Source: Shewanella putrefaciens
GTDB taxonomy: Bacteria; Pseudomonadota; Gammaproteobacteria; Enterobacterales; Shewanellaceae
DNA length: 64,000 bases
Assembly (NCBI RefSeq): GCF_016406305.1
Contig: NZ_CP066369.1
Coordinates: 824,501-888,500 of the forward strand
Reading direction: 5' to 3'
Shown here: positions 49,712 through 59,483 of the stretch, piece after piece
Numbering within the stretch: the first letter of the stretch is position 1
Layout of the letters: the number at the start of each line of letters is the position of its first letter
Made by a program: the position numbers and the translations under genes
The notes under the pieces: model-generated
Seen by the model: only the letters and a program-made list of their open reading frames with translations
Databases searched by the model: none
What the model was told of the DNA's origin: nothing

Positions 49712-50029
49712 TTGAAAAAGTTAGCAGTAGTATCACTTATCTGTTTCTCCCTCAGCGCATGCTCTTCACTCAATGAAGTTAAATTGGATTCTCAATCGGT
49801 ATCCAGCTACATAGGTGAAAAGGTCAAAGTCACCACAATCTCTGGCGCACAAATGGAATTTCAAGTCGAAAGTGCAACGGAACAGCAGATCGAGGGAGAA
49901 GGGCAACTAGTCAAAATTGAAGATATACAGGCGTTGGAAGTTGAGGAGTTTAGCCCGCTAAAATCGATATCACTTTCTGCCGGCTTATATATGTTAGGGG
50001 CGGTAATTATTGCTGTTGCCGTTTTATAA
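49712..50029 (+). CDS. Hypothetical lipoprotein, TTG start
   Basis: 105 residues. Lipobox LSAC (Cys about 17) in MKKLAVVSLICFSLSAC. A beta-rich body follows (VKVTTISGAQMEFQVES) and a hydrophobic C-terminal segment (about 85-105) that may be a membrane anchor. Start TTG has a perfect AGGAGG (49701-49706) five bases upstream. Function unknown. Confidence 0.75.
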   Translation: MKKLAVVSLICFSLSACSSLNEVKLDSQSVSSYIGEKVKVTTISGAQMEFQVESATEQQIEGEGQLVKIEDIQALEVEEFSPLKSISLSAGLYMLGAVIIAVAVL

Positions 50030-50146
50030 CGATTGATCCATTGTGAGATATTTTACTGTTGTTTACTGACTTCTCTGGCTGGGATTGTCGAAGATAACTG
50101 GCTTTGGAGTTATTCTAGCTATATCAAAGTAAGCGGAGTTCTAGCT

Positions 50147-50308
50147 ATGAAAAAAGTCAAAACTACGAATGAACCTCGTAAAACCATAGGCAATTTCGTG
50201 CCTAACATAAAGAACTTTGAAGTTAGCCTGTCGTATGAAGGTATTACGGCCAGAGACAATCGTGTTGCTGTATCTTTAGAGTCATTGAAACTCAGATATG
50301 CAAGGTAA
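50147..50308 (+). CDS. Short orphan protein
   Basis: 53 residues from ATG 50147. Basic at the N-terminus (MKKVKTTNEPRKTIG), then FEVSLSYEGITARDNRVAVSLESLKLRYAR. No family recognised and the ribosome-binding site is weak (AAGCGGAG upstream). It may be real or chance. Confidence 0.4.
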   Translation: MKKVKTTNEPRKTIGNFVPNIKNFEVSLSYEGITARDNRVAVSLESLKLRYAR

Positions 50309-50927
50309 GTACGGTGTAAATCAGGATCACTACTGTTATGAACAAAGAAAGGACAGGCAGAACTCTTTATTAATTTAACCGCTAACACTGTAATTTCAGG
50401 AGTTCACCTTCCCCTGCGAAGTTGCCGCGGGGCGTTGGAATAAATTGCGTGAGTCCGGTCATGGTCGTTCTCGTGCATCTGATCCATAGGGAAATGGAAA
50501 ATGTCAGTATGATGTATGGAACATCATTGACCATGTACTTCACGACATTCAGGCATCCTGCCTATCAGATGACCGGCTAGCTTTCGGACTCTCTGTTTAA
50601 CATCAAGGGGATGAACCATCGGAAGCGATAGCAATTTATCCATAAGAGCAAGGCCAGTCTCTAATGCATGTAACTTCGCTAGGGGCGTCTTGACTGATGT
50701 GAAATCGATGGGCAAGGAGGATAGGACGAGCAGTCCTCCTTGGTCAACTCTTGATTAAACTCTTGATTAAAAAAAACAGGGGGTGAAGCCCCACTACTTT
50801 GACTTTGCTTTTAAAAACTCAGTCCAGACTGTCATTCCAAATTTCCAACACCGCAACACTAAAAAAACTTGTGGTATGCTTGCCGCTTTCAACTCTGGCC
50901 ATTGGCCAATTACGTTAAGGATAACCT
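50309..50927. other. Gene-poor region with possible fragments
   Basis: About 620 bases. It includes a 63-codon reverse ORF (50524-50715, MPIDFTSVKTPLAKLHALETG) and short broken frames such as EVAAGRWNKLRESGHGRS near 50415. An inverted pair AAGGAGGA / TCCTCCTT is at 50715-50741. I recognised nothing certain; it may be the scar of a lost element. Confidence 0.45.
50524..50715 (-). CDS. Short ORF of doubtful status
   Basis: 63 codons, reasonably gene-like composition with a helical, Leu-rich middle and RVRKLAGHLIGRMPE at the end. On the reverse strand GGAGG lies about 10 bases before the start, in the left arm of an inverted pair. No homologue known to me. Confidence 0.3.
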   Translation of the reverse strand: MPIDFTSVKTPLAKLHALETGLALMDKLLSLPMVHPLDVKQRVRKLAGHLIGRMPECREVHGQ

Positions 50928-52124
50928 ATGCGTTTGAGTGTCATCAGTACCCTGTTGACTGGTTTGTTATTACTCCCAAGTGCTTGTAGTTATGGCTTTT
51001 TATTAGAGACGGATAGTGGGCAGGCGCGAGGGTTGCAAGGCGGTAATTCGATTGTCGTTGAAAGCCAAATCGCATCCTCTGCCTCAAAGTCGGCGGAGAT
51101 TAAGAGCTTAATCCAAGCTGCGATAAAGGATTCGCCGCAGCCATTTAGTGGTAGCGTTATTCTGCTTGAAGAGGGGAAACCACTGCTTGAATTACAAAAG
51201 GGCGAAGGTATTAGTCAAGATTCGCGCTTTGTGATGGCATCACTCTCTAAACAAATCACTGCAACCTTGGTATTGCAGGCGGTCGATGCGGGGAAACTCG
51301 ACTTAAATCTATCGCTAAATCATTACCTTTTTGGTGATCTTGATGGGGATAATAAGGCGCTAAAAGGCACTGAGGCGGGGACAAATTCAAGTGCAAACGC
51401 TTTAAATCCCAGTCGATATGACGCGCGGATTACGCTGCATCAACTGCTGACGCATACATCGGGTGTCGATAAATTGGGTAAGGCGAATCGTTTCGAGCCA
51501 GGTAGCCAATTTGAATACTCCAACTTTGGATATTCACTGCTTGGGCAAGTGCTTGAGAAGGTCAATCAACAATCCTTTGCCGAGCAAGTGACGCAGTTTG
51601 CTACGCGATACCAGCTTAATGGCCTGAGTGCTGAGCTTGGTAGTATTGCGGCGATTCATGCCAAAATGCCTTCACTCGCCGTTGGTTTACAGGAAAGTGA
51701 GGTGATTGCCCCCTCAGATTTAGTGCTTGATGAAGCTTTGTTGCCCGCAGGGGGATTAATTGCCTCCGCGCCCGCTTATGCCGCCTTTTTGCAGCAATTA
51801 CATGCTGGCAAGTTGATGAGCGCAGAGAGTTATGAGCGGATGACAAAGGCGCATACCGAGATCCAATTCTTATGGCCGAATATGCACTATGGCTATGGGG
51901 TAAGGATTAATAAGGACGATGGCCTCGTCGAATACAGTCATACGGGCTATTTAACCGGTTATATGTCGATGACACTGCATTATCCCGAATTTAATTTGGA
52001 TCTGGTGATGCTGGAAAATCTATCGCTAAATCTTAATGATCGCGCTCGAGTATTTGAACTGCATAATCAGATACGTCAAATCATCCGTAGCCAGTTACTG
52101 CTTGCTAAAGCTTCTAATGCTTAA
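50928..52124 (+). CDS. Serine beta-lactamase-fold hydrolase, lipoprotein
   Basis: 398 residues. Signal with a lipobox-like SAC (Cys20). Class C-type active site: S105-L-S-K108 (VMASLSKQ), Tyr197-Ser-Asn199 (YSNFGYS) and HTGYLTG near 345. The family includes esterases and peptidases of the beta-lactamase superfamily, so resistance should not be assumed. Start ATG follows AAGGATAACC. The stop lies inside a short tandem repeat. Confidence 0.9.
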   Translation: MRLSVISTLLTGLLLLPSACSYGFLLETDSGQARGLQGGNSIVVESQIASSASKSAEIKSLIQAAIKDSPQPFSGSVILLEEGKPLLELQKGEGISQDSRFVMASLSKQITATLVLQAVDAGKLDLNLSLNHYLFGDLDGDNKALKGTEAGTNSSANALNPSRYDARITLHQLLTHTSGVDKLGKANRFEPGSQFEYSNFGYSLLGQVLEKVNQQSFAEQVTQFATRYQLNGLSAELGSIAAIHAKMPSLAVGLQESEVIAPSDLVLDEALLPAGGLIASAPAYAAFLQQLHAGKLMSAESYERMTKAHTEIQFLWPNMHYGYGVRINKDDGLVEYSHTGYLTGYMSMTLHYPEFNLDLVMLENLSLNLNDRARVFELHNQIRQIIRSQLLLAKASNA

Positions 52125-52173
52125 ACCTCTGATGTTTAAACTTCTGATGTTTAAACCTCTAATGTTTAAACCT
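52111..52173. repeat. 15-bp tandem repeat overlapping a stop codon
   Basis: About four copies of a unit such as TTAAACCTCTGATGT, with C/T and G/A changes between copies. The first copy includes the stop codon of the hydrolase gene. Confidence 0.8.
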
Positions 52174-52266
52174 TAGGTTTCGCCATTATGTTGGCTGATA
52201 GGCGACTAAGTTTGCCTATGGCAGTCTTCACAGTGGCACTTTTTGTTAGGTTTAATCTCGAAAGCA

Positions 52267-52290
52267 TAAAGCCCCAACGGTGGGGCTTTA
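52267..52290. terminator. Bidirectional terminator
   Basis: Perfect stem TAAAGCCCCA / TGGGGCTTTA with loop ACGG, between convergent genes. Confidence 0.88.
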
Positions 52291-52325
52291 TTCGTGGTGC
52301 CCATGGCAGCCAAGGTGCTAAACCG

Positions 52326-54818
52326 TTACCAAAAGCGCTTTCTAAGTGCGGTCTCGATATCAATCTCAACCTTAAAGTACTGCAAAATTATCCAGACGGA
52401 ATCGACTAAGGCTTCGGTAAGTGCAGGATAATCATCCTCGATAATTCCGTTAATTTCTTCGACGGTTTCATCGATATATTCCTGAACACCTTCCTCAAAT
52501 TCGGCCTTTGTCGCTTGATTGCGGAAAAAGCTAAAGTGGTCGAGCTTTTCAATCAATTGATCGATAAGGGCTCTCACCGAATCGAATTGCTCAACTGTGA
52601 TCGTGGGATCGGTGGCGATCAGTTTAAAAAAGCTCTGTACTTTGGTTTTGAGATCCAGCAGCGTTGGAATTTGCCCTCGATTTGCCGCCGCATTGCTCAC
52701 CTCTAATCGGGTTTGTTTGGTGGGCACAGGTGTGACATTCACCCCAGACGCTTGTGGATTAGCCGTTATCGGATCGGCATTGCTCGAAGCTGTTGTCGGT
52801 ACTTCACTATTATGGGATAGATTAGTATGGGATAGATTTGAATGGGATAGGCTTGCTGATGCTGGCGGTATCTCGCGCCCCAGTGTTTGCAGCAGTCGAC
52901 GGCTGAAATAGCTTTCTGGCTCCGCCACTTCGAGTGCTCGCTCAAGCTGAGTTTCGCTATAGGGCACGATTTGTAGCAGTGCTTCGAAAATCTCCTTATA
53001 TTCCAGCTCAATTGCCGCGACCAGTGGGCTATTGCCGCGGCAGTTTTCAGCCGTTAAGTCGGCGCCATATTGCTGCAATAGCTTTAAAATCCGTACTGCT
53101 GTGGATTCAAAGCGAGGAAACTCGATTGAACTGCCACCTATTACGGCGCAAAGGGCAGGGGTGGTATCTTCAGCATTGATGGCATTAGGGTTTGCGCCAT
53201 GTTCGAGTAGGGCTTCTACGCAGGACTGCGCGCCGTAGTAACAGGCGCACATGAGTGGCGTAAATTGCTCATCCACCGAAAATTCTTCAATTTTAGCTCC
53301 GTGGCGCAGTAAGAGTTCCACAGTATTACGTCGCATGGGGCCAGTGATTTGATCCCACCAGTAGGTCGAAATCGCCTTGTGCAGAATCGGCGAATTATCG
53401 TGGCCGCAATGGGTAAAAATATCCCCGCCTTGGTTAATAAGCCATTCAAGTACTTGGGTTCGACAGGAGATAGCTGCAGCAGACACATAATTAGTGTTGT
53501 AGATATTGGTGAGGCTTAAATCTAGCCCCTTAGTGAGCAGATATTCCATCACTTGGATAAGCGTGGCTTGATCTTCTTTCCCCGAACCGCGCTGGCAGAT
53601 AGTCAGTAAGCTTGGTTCATCCACAGCACCAAATTTTTTATTGATATCCAGTCCATATTGCAGGAAGAGGTCGAAAAACTCGGGTAAAAAGGTTTTCTTT
53701 TCGATCATTGGATAAACCAATAGTCGCAAGTTCGACCAGGCTAACATTTCATAGGGTTTACCCGTATTCATAAATTCGGCATTTGGATTAGCCCCATATT
53801 TGAGTAACAGTTCAGCGGCTTGATAGATATAAGGCCGTTTATTCACATCGGTAAATGGGGCGTTATTAATAAATTGATTGAGCACGGGGGAATGGTCGGC
53901 GTCAGGCGGTGTCATCCTATAGATGCGATTGATATCGACGGTCGCCTTAATCAATTTTTCGATAATTCTGAGATCAAATTCTGAGGTCAATGCCGCATAG
54001 ACCAAGCTTTTAGCGTGGGAGTCGGCTTTGAGTTGTGGATAATGGTCTAACAGGTATTCAGTGTATTCCTGCGCTTTGGCGTAAACGCACAGTTCTAATA
54101 GATTCGCATCATCCAAAAAGCTACTGTCATTCGCCATTATATAACGTGACTTTTTAAAGTGAGGAAAGCGTTTCACTAAAGGTGAAAAGGCTTCAATCCC
54201 CCAAAAATCGCTCGAAGTAATAATATTTTCAATCAGGTTTAATTCACCAATATCCAGTGGGATGTCTTTATTAATGATATGCAGAAACAGATCTTTATTT
54301 CGCTCATCGACTAATATTTCTAACGGATGATTTAGCTCACCATTGGTCCAAAAACTCACCGGTTTATTGATGTCTAACTTAGCTGCAAGTAGAAGATCGA
54401 TCATATCTCTACGTTGATGATCCTGATAGATATACTGCGGATTAGGATGAAATAAATAGTTCAACCAGCAATTATTGTATTGATTTTGGTAGTAAAGATT
54501 GGCACCGGATGCAAGGTAAAGCTTAACTAACTCAGGGTTATTATATTCGATAGCAGAATGTAAGGCACTGAAACCATTGCATTCAATCTGTGCGCCTTTC
54601 TCGAGTAGATACTGGATAAGCGTTAAATCCGACTCCGGGCTGCGGGAAAGCGGGACTAAGACATTACAGGGGGAAATATTAGGGTCAATAAAATTGAGAT
54701 CACCACCGTTAGCGAGGTATTTCTCAATTTTTTGTATTTTCTTGGGGGTCGAAAGTGCCGAGTCTAAACAAATATCGCGCAGTGTGAGTTTACTATCACT
54801 AAAAATCCAATTTAGCAT
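52326..54818 (-). CDS. Large ankyrin-repeat protein
   Basis: 830 residues, no signal peptide. Ankyrin units are clear at about 75-110 (GFSALHSAIEYNNPELVKLYLASGANL), 510-570 (FTPLMCACYYGAQSCVEALLEHGANPN), then TTPALCAVIGGSS and GNSPLVAAIELEYKEIFEALL; others between are degenerate. A Ser/Asn/Thr-rich linker with SHSNLSHTNLSHNS (about 658-672) leads to a C-terminal helical acidic domain (about 735-830), which is not ankyrin and which I do not recognise. Role unknown; a protein-protein scaffold is a reasonable guess. ATG start. Confidence 0.88.
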   Translation of the reverse strand: MLNWIFSDSKLTLRDICLDSALSTPKKIQKIEKYLANGGDLNFIDPNISPCNVLVPLSRSPESDLTLIQYLLEKGAQIECNGFSALHSAIEYNNPELVKLYLASGANLYYQNQYNNCWLNYLFHPNPQYIYQDHQRRDMIDLLLAAKLDINKPVSFWTNGELNHPLEILVDERNKDLFLHIINKDIPLDIGELNLIENIITSSDFWGIEAFSPLVKRFPHFKKSRYIMANDSSFLDDANLLELCVYAKAQEYTEYLLDHYPQLKADSHAKSLVYAALTSEFDLRIIEKLIKATVDINRIYRMTPPDADHSPVLNQFINNAPFTDVNKRPYIYQAAELLLKYGANPNAEFMNTGKPYEMLAWSNLRLLVYPMIEKKTFLPEFFDLFLQYGLDINKKFGAVDEPSLLTICQRGSGKEDQATLIQVMEYLLTKGLDLSLTNIYNTNYVSAAAISCRTQVLEWLINQGGDIFTHCGHDNSPILHKAISTYWWDQITGPMRRNTVELLLRHGAKIEEFSVDEQFTPLMCACYYGAQSCVEALLEHGANPNAINAEDTTPALCAVIGGSSIEFPRFESTAVRILKLLQQYGADLTAENCRGNSPLVAAIELEYKEIFEALLQIVPYSETQLERALEVAEPESYFSRRLLQTLGREIPPASASLSHSNLSHTNLSHNSEVPTTASSNADPITANPQASGVNVTPVPTKQTRLEVSNAAANRGQIPTLLDLKTKVQSFFKLIATDPTITVEQFDSVRALIDQLIEKLDHFSFFRNQATKAEFEEGVQEYIDETVEEINGIIEDDYPALTEALVDSVWIILQYFKVEIDIETALRKRFW

Positions 54819-55032
54819 AATGTTCCCTATCTAATGCTATTAACAAAATAGTATCAATCGCTTTTCAATTAATTAATGTTGATAAAGTGAAATTGCCTAT
54901 ATTTTAATGCATTTAGTAACAGAAAAACTATGCTTTAAGACTGATAATTAAGGTCACATTCTATTTATAAAAAGCAGCAAGAAACCCAGAAATGGCGATA
55001 TGGGTTTGGTACTGTGAGTGATAGGTTTAGCT

Positions 55033-55995
55033 TTATGCTGGCTTAAGGTTCAACAACATGGGGATTTCGCAGGCATCGTGCCCTGTGTTACCCAGCGGCG
55101 CCGAAAGGTGGATAAAACCTAATTTTTCATAGAGTTTTATGGCTTCATTTAGCACGGCTGTGGTTTCTAAATAACAACTTTGGTAACCCGCTTCACGGGC
55201 AAAATCCAGTGCCATCAATGCCACACGTTTAGCGAGTCCCTTGCCGCGGATTTCTGGCATAAAGTACATCTTTTGCAGTTCACACACGCCATCGTTATTT
55301 GCCAGTGGAGCAATGCCGGCGCCGCCGAGGACGCGCCCCTCAACTTCTATCAACCAATAATTGGCGCCCGTTTGCGAATAAATCTGGCTGAGACAATCTA
55401 AGGTGGGATCGGCCACGCTATAGCCTTTATCTGCGGTTAAACCGTATTCGGCGGATACGGCGCGGATCACCTGAGCGATCGCGGCATCATCTTCGGCTTT
55501 GGCTTGGCGGATAAGACAGCCATTTTGCTGCTTGGCATTATGAATCGCTTGGTTATACAACATCAGTGCTTGCTCTATTTGCTGGGTTTGTGCCGGAGTG
55601 AGTTGGGCTAAGATATCTTGAAATAGCCGATTTTGCTGGGTATCTAACTTAGCTAATAATTTTTTGCCAGCAGTCGTGATCTGCACAACTAAACAACGGT
55701 TATCCCTAGGATGAATTTGACTCTGGGCGAGCTTTTTTTCGACCAGATGGCTAATCGCTCGACTGGCATTGGATTTATCTATGCTGAGTCTATAGGCGAG
55801 TTCTTTAATCGTCTGTGGTTGACGGCCTATTTCAAACAATGCATGGGCTTGCACAGGTGAAAGGGGTAAATCCCCGCATGCGGCATTTAGCATGCCTAAA
55901 TGTCTTACCATTGAACGGGATAACTGCCTAAGTTGGCTGGAAGAGCAGGCTGTGTGCGTCATCGTTTCCGGTAAATCTGTTGTCATTTGCGCCAT
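55033..55995 (-). CDS. MarR regulator fused to GNAT acetyltransferase
   Basis: 320 residues. The N-terminal winged helix (about 20-155: [39 protein letters not shown]) is MarR-type, and the C-terminal GNAT (about 163-315) has [27 protein letters not shown] and [21 protein letters not shown]. The fusion is a known architecture in bacteria. ATG 55995 or 55986 may be the start. No divergent target gene is obvious. Confidence 0.92.
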   Translation of the reverse strand: MAQMTTDLPETMTHTACSSSQLRQLSRSMVRHLGMLNAACGDLPLSPVQAHALFEIGRQPQTIKELAYRLSIDKSNASRAISHLVEKKLAQSQIHPRDNRCLVVQITTAGKKLLAKLDTQQNRLFQDILAQLTPAQTQQIEQALMLYNQAIHNAKQQNGCLIRQAKAEDDAAIAQVIRAVSAEYGLTADKGYSVADPTLDCLSQIYSQTGANYWLIEVEGRVLGGAGIAPLANNDGVCELQKMYFMPEIRGKGLAKRVALMALDFAREAGYQSCYLETTAVLNEAIKLYEKLGFIHLSAPLGNTGHDACEIPMLLNLKPA

Positions 55996-56116
55996 AGTAA
56001 AACCAGTGTGTACAGTGGGAGTTGCATAGTGTGCGTTTGGTTTGAATGGACTTAGTTGTAAGTCACAACTAAGTTAGCGGGCTTTAATTGTGCTTGCAAC
56101 ATCTGATTAACAAAAA

Positions 56117-56656
56117 TTATCCGTAAATGTCGGGATTTAATAGTGGAGCCATGGCAAGAATAATCGCCTGGGTGTAATTGCTCTCACGGGTCGCATGCCC
56201 GTGGGTCAGTAAACCTATGGCGCCGCCTTTTTGCTTAATATTGACGGTATTAAATAGCCTATCCATCACATGCCCAAGCTCTTCACCCGCTTTTAATGCC
56301 CGATAAACCTGCATTGGCAAAGGTAAAATTGCGCTGCGGCCAATGGCAAGTTGGTCTTTATGGCCGATGGCAATATAGGCGAAAGTGGCGGGGCCAAAAT
56401 CGAAGCAATCGACGCCACCTTCCATCGCAAAATAGTAGTCGGCCTCTACCTGCTGCTGGCAATAGTTAACCCGATTGATGGCGCCTTGACGGGTATCGTG
56501 ATCTGTCATGGGCTGTGCGGGGACGCCAGAAGGTGCGTCCATGCCCTGAGTTTGGATCTCATATTCTGGGAATAGCTGTGCCATCGCTTTGGCTGCGGCA
56601 TTGATTTTGACTGGGTTTTTAGAACCCACAATAATCTTGATAATGTTTTGTTGCAT
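56117..56656 (-). CDS. yjjX: Inosine/xanthosine triphosphatase YjjX
   Basis: House-cleaning NTPase for ITP/XTP, 179 residues (E. coli about 170). Conserved: VGSKNPVKINAA at the N-terminus, DHDTRQGAINR, YFAMEGGVDC and GGAIGLLTHGHATRESNY. Reverse strand and divergent from the acylase gene. Confidence 0.94.
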   Translation of the reverse strand: MQQNIIKIIVGSKNPVKINAAAKAMAQLFPEYEIQTQGMDAPSGVPAQPMTDHDTRQGAINRVNYCQQQVEADYYFAMEGGVDCFDFGPATFAYIAIGHKDQLAIGRSAILPLPMQVYRALKAGEELGHVMDRLFNTVNIKQKGGAIGLLTHGHATRESNYTQAIILAMAPLLNPDIYG

Positions 56657-56918
56657 ATAAGTTATTTATTTCTGGTTTTAATGTAGACGCTCGTTTGAAT
56701 CATTGCTTAAATGGTCAGAGGTGTCTAAGCGTTTGGGTTTTCTATTTTGCCACAGTCGGCGGTGAAGCTCAGTAAAAATGCCCATGCTAGGGAGTAAATA
56801 GCCAGCCTTAGATACTAGGAAGCGACATGTGATTATTGCTCCTTCAGTAAGTTGGGCGGGGTAGGCAGTAAGGTTATATGTCACGCAATTGAAGGAACCA
56901 AACCAAGAGATAATAATA

Positions 56919-59483
56919 ATGAAATTCAACAAACTCGTGATCGCTATGGGGATCGCCTGCGGAGTAATGCTCTCAGGTTGTAATGATAGCGAAGATAGCT
57001 CTACACCGACTGAACCTGAAAATAAACTGCAAACCTTTGCTCCCAATGGCCTGCTTAAAGCCAGCATTCGCCGAACCACCTATGGCGTGCCACACATTCA
57101 AGCCGATAACTTAGAAAGTTTAGGATTTGGTAGTGGCTATGCACAGGCGCAGGATAACCTGTGTGTACTGGCCGATGGTTTTATTAAGGCGAATTCACAA
57201 CGCTCTATGTATTTTGGCCCCCATGCATCGATTGATTTCACCACTGGGCAACCCACGGCGGAAGATAACGGTAACCTGATCTCTGACTTTGGCTATAAGG
57301 CCTTGAAGATCAGGGAGCAAGCCGAAGCTAAGTGGCCGCAGTTTAGTGAAAACTCCCGGGCGTTAATCCAAGGTTTTACCGCTGGCTATAACCAATACCT
57401 GAGTGATGTTGAAGCGGGTAAACAGACGGCGGAACCTTTCTGTAACGGCCAGCCTTGGGTGAAACCCATAGTGCCAGAGGATGTAGTTACCTATCTGTTT
57501 TCTATTGCTTTATTACCTGGCGCAGCTAACTTCCTCGATTTGATTTTCTACGCCAACCCTGGAGATGCACAGGAATACATGCCGCGCATCGTCGGGCCCG
57601 CTCCAAGCCAAGCGCAAACCGCCTTTGTCGCGGATATGCAGTCTAAGTTACTGGCCCGCGCGGCTCGTATCACGACGCCAGAGACCAATCCCCGTGATCT
57701 TGGTTCAAATGGTTGGGGTTTAGGTAAGGACAAAACCGAAAACGGTAAGGGTATGGTGCTGGGCAATCCCCATTTCCCACACACGGGGAACCTGCGCTTC
57801 TGGCAGTCCCATATCACTATCCCTGGGCATTTAGATATGATGGGCGGCTCACTTGTGGGTATGCCAGGGCCGATTAATATCGGTTTTAACAAAGACTTAG
57901 CTTGGACGCATACCTTCTCAACCGCCGAACATTTTGTCATGTATAACCTAGAGTTAGTCTCGGGCGATCGCATGCAGTATCTGTTCGATGGTCAGCCAAT
58001 GCCGATCACTAAAGAAACCGTATCTATTCTGGTTAACGCGGGTCCTGCGGGGATCTTAGTGGCAGAGAAGGATATATACACTACGGCTAAAGGTCCTATG
58101 GTGGAAGCGCCGCCTACGCTTGCGCCTTTTGGTTGGGATGATGGCAGTGCCTTTATGATCCAAGATGCCAATATGGGGACGATGGACCCGGTGGATCATT
58201 GGTTAGCCATGAATATGGCAACGAATAAAACCGAGTTCCAACAGGCGTTTAAGGACTATGACGGGGTTATTTTCAATAACACTATGTACGCCGATAAAGA
58301 AGGCAATGCCTTTTACATCGACGACTCAACCGTGCCTGGGTTATCGGAATCGGCCGTCGTAGTGTTGAAGACTTCACCGGATATTAAGGCGGCAAAAGAG
58401 AAAGCTGGCTTTACTATTTTGCCGGGTAATACCTCTTTGTTTAGCTTTAGCGGTCCAACCCCCTACGAGCGAGCGCCTAAGCTTGAGCGCAGCGACTTTG
58501 TGCAAAACTCCAACGATTCCTTCTGGTCAACTAACCTAGATGAACCGCTGACTTACTTCTCGCCCATGTATGGTGAAGAAGCGGGGCAGCTATCACTACG
58601 CACTCGCATGGGGCTGACCTTAATGCAGGATGGTGCGGGGGCTGATGGCAAGTTTAGCTTAGAAGAACTCGAAGCTGCGGTATTATCCAACCGTAGTTAT
58701 TTAGCCGAATTGGTGTTGCCAGAGTTACTCGCCCAATGTGATGCACAGGGCAGCACGCCTGTGGTGGTGTCGGCGGGTTTATCTAAGGATATTACTTCGG
58801 CTTGCGCGGCATTAAAGGCGTGGAATGGTAAGCAAGATAACGATAGCAAAGGCGGCGCCTTACTGCGTGAGTTTGCCCATCAATTTAACCAAGCGACTAT
58901 GCTGACCCAAGGATTCGATGTCGCCAATGCTGCTACCACACCTAAAACCTTGGCGACAGATGGCAGTGCCTTAGTCGCGCTTGCCTACGGCGCACTGAAC
59001 TTGGAGGCTGCAGGCTTTGCCTTAGATGCGCCCCTAGGTGAGGTGCAATTTGTGGAAAAATCCCTGCCTAATGGCACACCAAGCGGTGCGCGTTTACCTT
59101 GGCCGGGGAGCCACAATGCCGAAGGTGGGTTCAATGTGTTTTCCACCAGTTTATCCGGTGATGACACTCTGATCCCGCAGCATAAATACGCCCCAGTGAT
59201 GGATGTGGTAACAGGTAAGGCGATGAGCTCTGGCTTGACGGCTAAGGGATATCAGATCCGCTACGGTTCGAGTTGGATGATGGCGGTGAGTTTCACCGAC
59301 GATGGTCCAGTGGCGCGGGGAATTTTAACTTACTCCGAGTCGAGCAATATTCTGACGCCAGAGTTTACCGATCAAAGCCTCTTATACTCAGATGCGAAGA
59401 GCTTCCGCCCCCTGTTATTTAAGGAGGCCGATATAGCGCCTGCGGTAGTGTCGACGACCGAGTTAAGTCTGCAAAAACCTTAA
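56919..59483 (+). CDS. Penicillin/acyl-homoserine-lactone acylase-type lipoprotein
   Basis: 854 residues from ATG 56919 (AGAGATAA upstream); the frame starts at 56889. Lipobox LSGC with Cys21. N-terminal nucleophile (Ntn) hydrolase of the penicillin acylase family: alpha part with IRRTTYGVPHIQADNLESLGFGSGYAQAQDN, then the auto-cleavage site G|SNGWG with Ser263 as the beta-chain N-terminal nucleophile, followed by GNPHFPH. Members such as PvdQ and AiiD degrade acyl-homoserine lactones, and a Shewanella homologue has been described with this activity as I recall. Substrate here is inferred. Terminator follows. Confidence 0.9.
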   Translation: MKFNKLVIAMGIACGVMLSGCNDSEDSSTPTEPENKLQTFAPNGLLKASIRRTTYGVPHIQADNLESLGFGSGYAQAQDNLCVLADGFIKANSQRSMYFGPHASIDFTTGQPTAEDNGNLISDFGYKALKIREQAEAKWPQFSENSRALIQGFTAGYNQYLSDVEAGKQTAEPFCNGQPWVKPIVPEDVVTYLFSIALLPGAANFLDLIFYANPGDAQEYMPRIVGPAPSQAQTAFVADMQSKLLARAARITTPETNPRDLGSNGWGLGKDKTENGKGMVLGNPHFPHTGNLRFWQSHITIPGHLDMMGGSLVGMPGPINIGFNKDLAWTHTFSTAEHFVMYNLELVSGDRMQYLFDGQPMPITKETVSILVNAGPAGILVAEKDIYTTAKGPMVEAPPTLAPFGWDDGSAFMIQDANMGTMDPVDHWLAMNMATNKTEFQQAFKDYDGVIFNNTMYADKEGNAFYIDDSTVPGLSESAVVVLKTSPDIKAAKEKAGFTILPGNTSLFSFSGPTPYERAPKLERSDFVQNSNDSFWSTNLDEPLTYFSPMYGEEAGQLSLRTRMGLTLMQDGAGADGKFSLEELEAAVLSNRSYLAELVLPELLAQCDAQGSTPVVVSAGLSKDITSACAALKAWNGKQDNDSKGGALLREFAHQFNQATMLTQGFDVANAATTPKTLATDGSALVALAYGALNLEAAGFALDAPLGEVQFVEKSLPNGTPSGARLPWPGSHNAEGGFNVFSTSLSGDDTLIPQHKYAPVMDVVTGKAMSSGLTAKGYQIRYGSSWMMAVSFTDDGPVARGILTYSESSNILTPEFTDQSLLYSDAKSFRPLLFKEADIAPAVVSTTELSLQKP

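Noticed and set aside
50928..52124. Antibiotic resistance beta-lactamase
   Set aside because: The SxxK and YxN motifs are shared by many esterases and peptidases of the superfamily; nothing specific to class C resistance enzymes is visible.
56678..57079. Reverse ORF overlapping the acylase start
   Set aside because: It is mostly antisense to the signal peptide of the acylase and has no recognisable domain.
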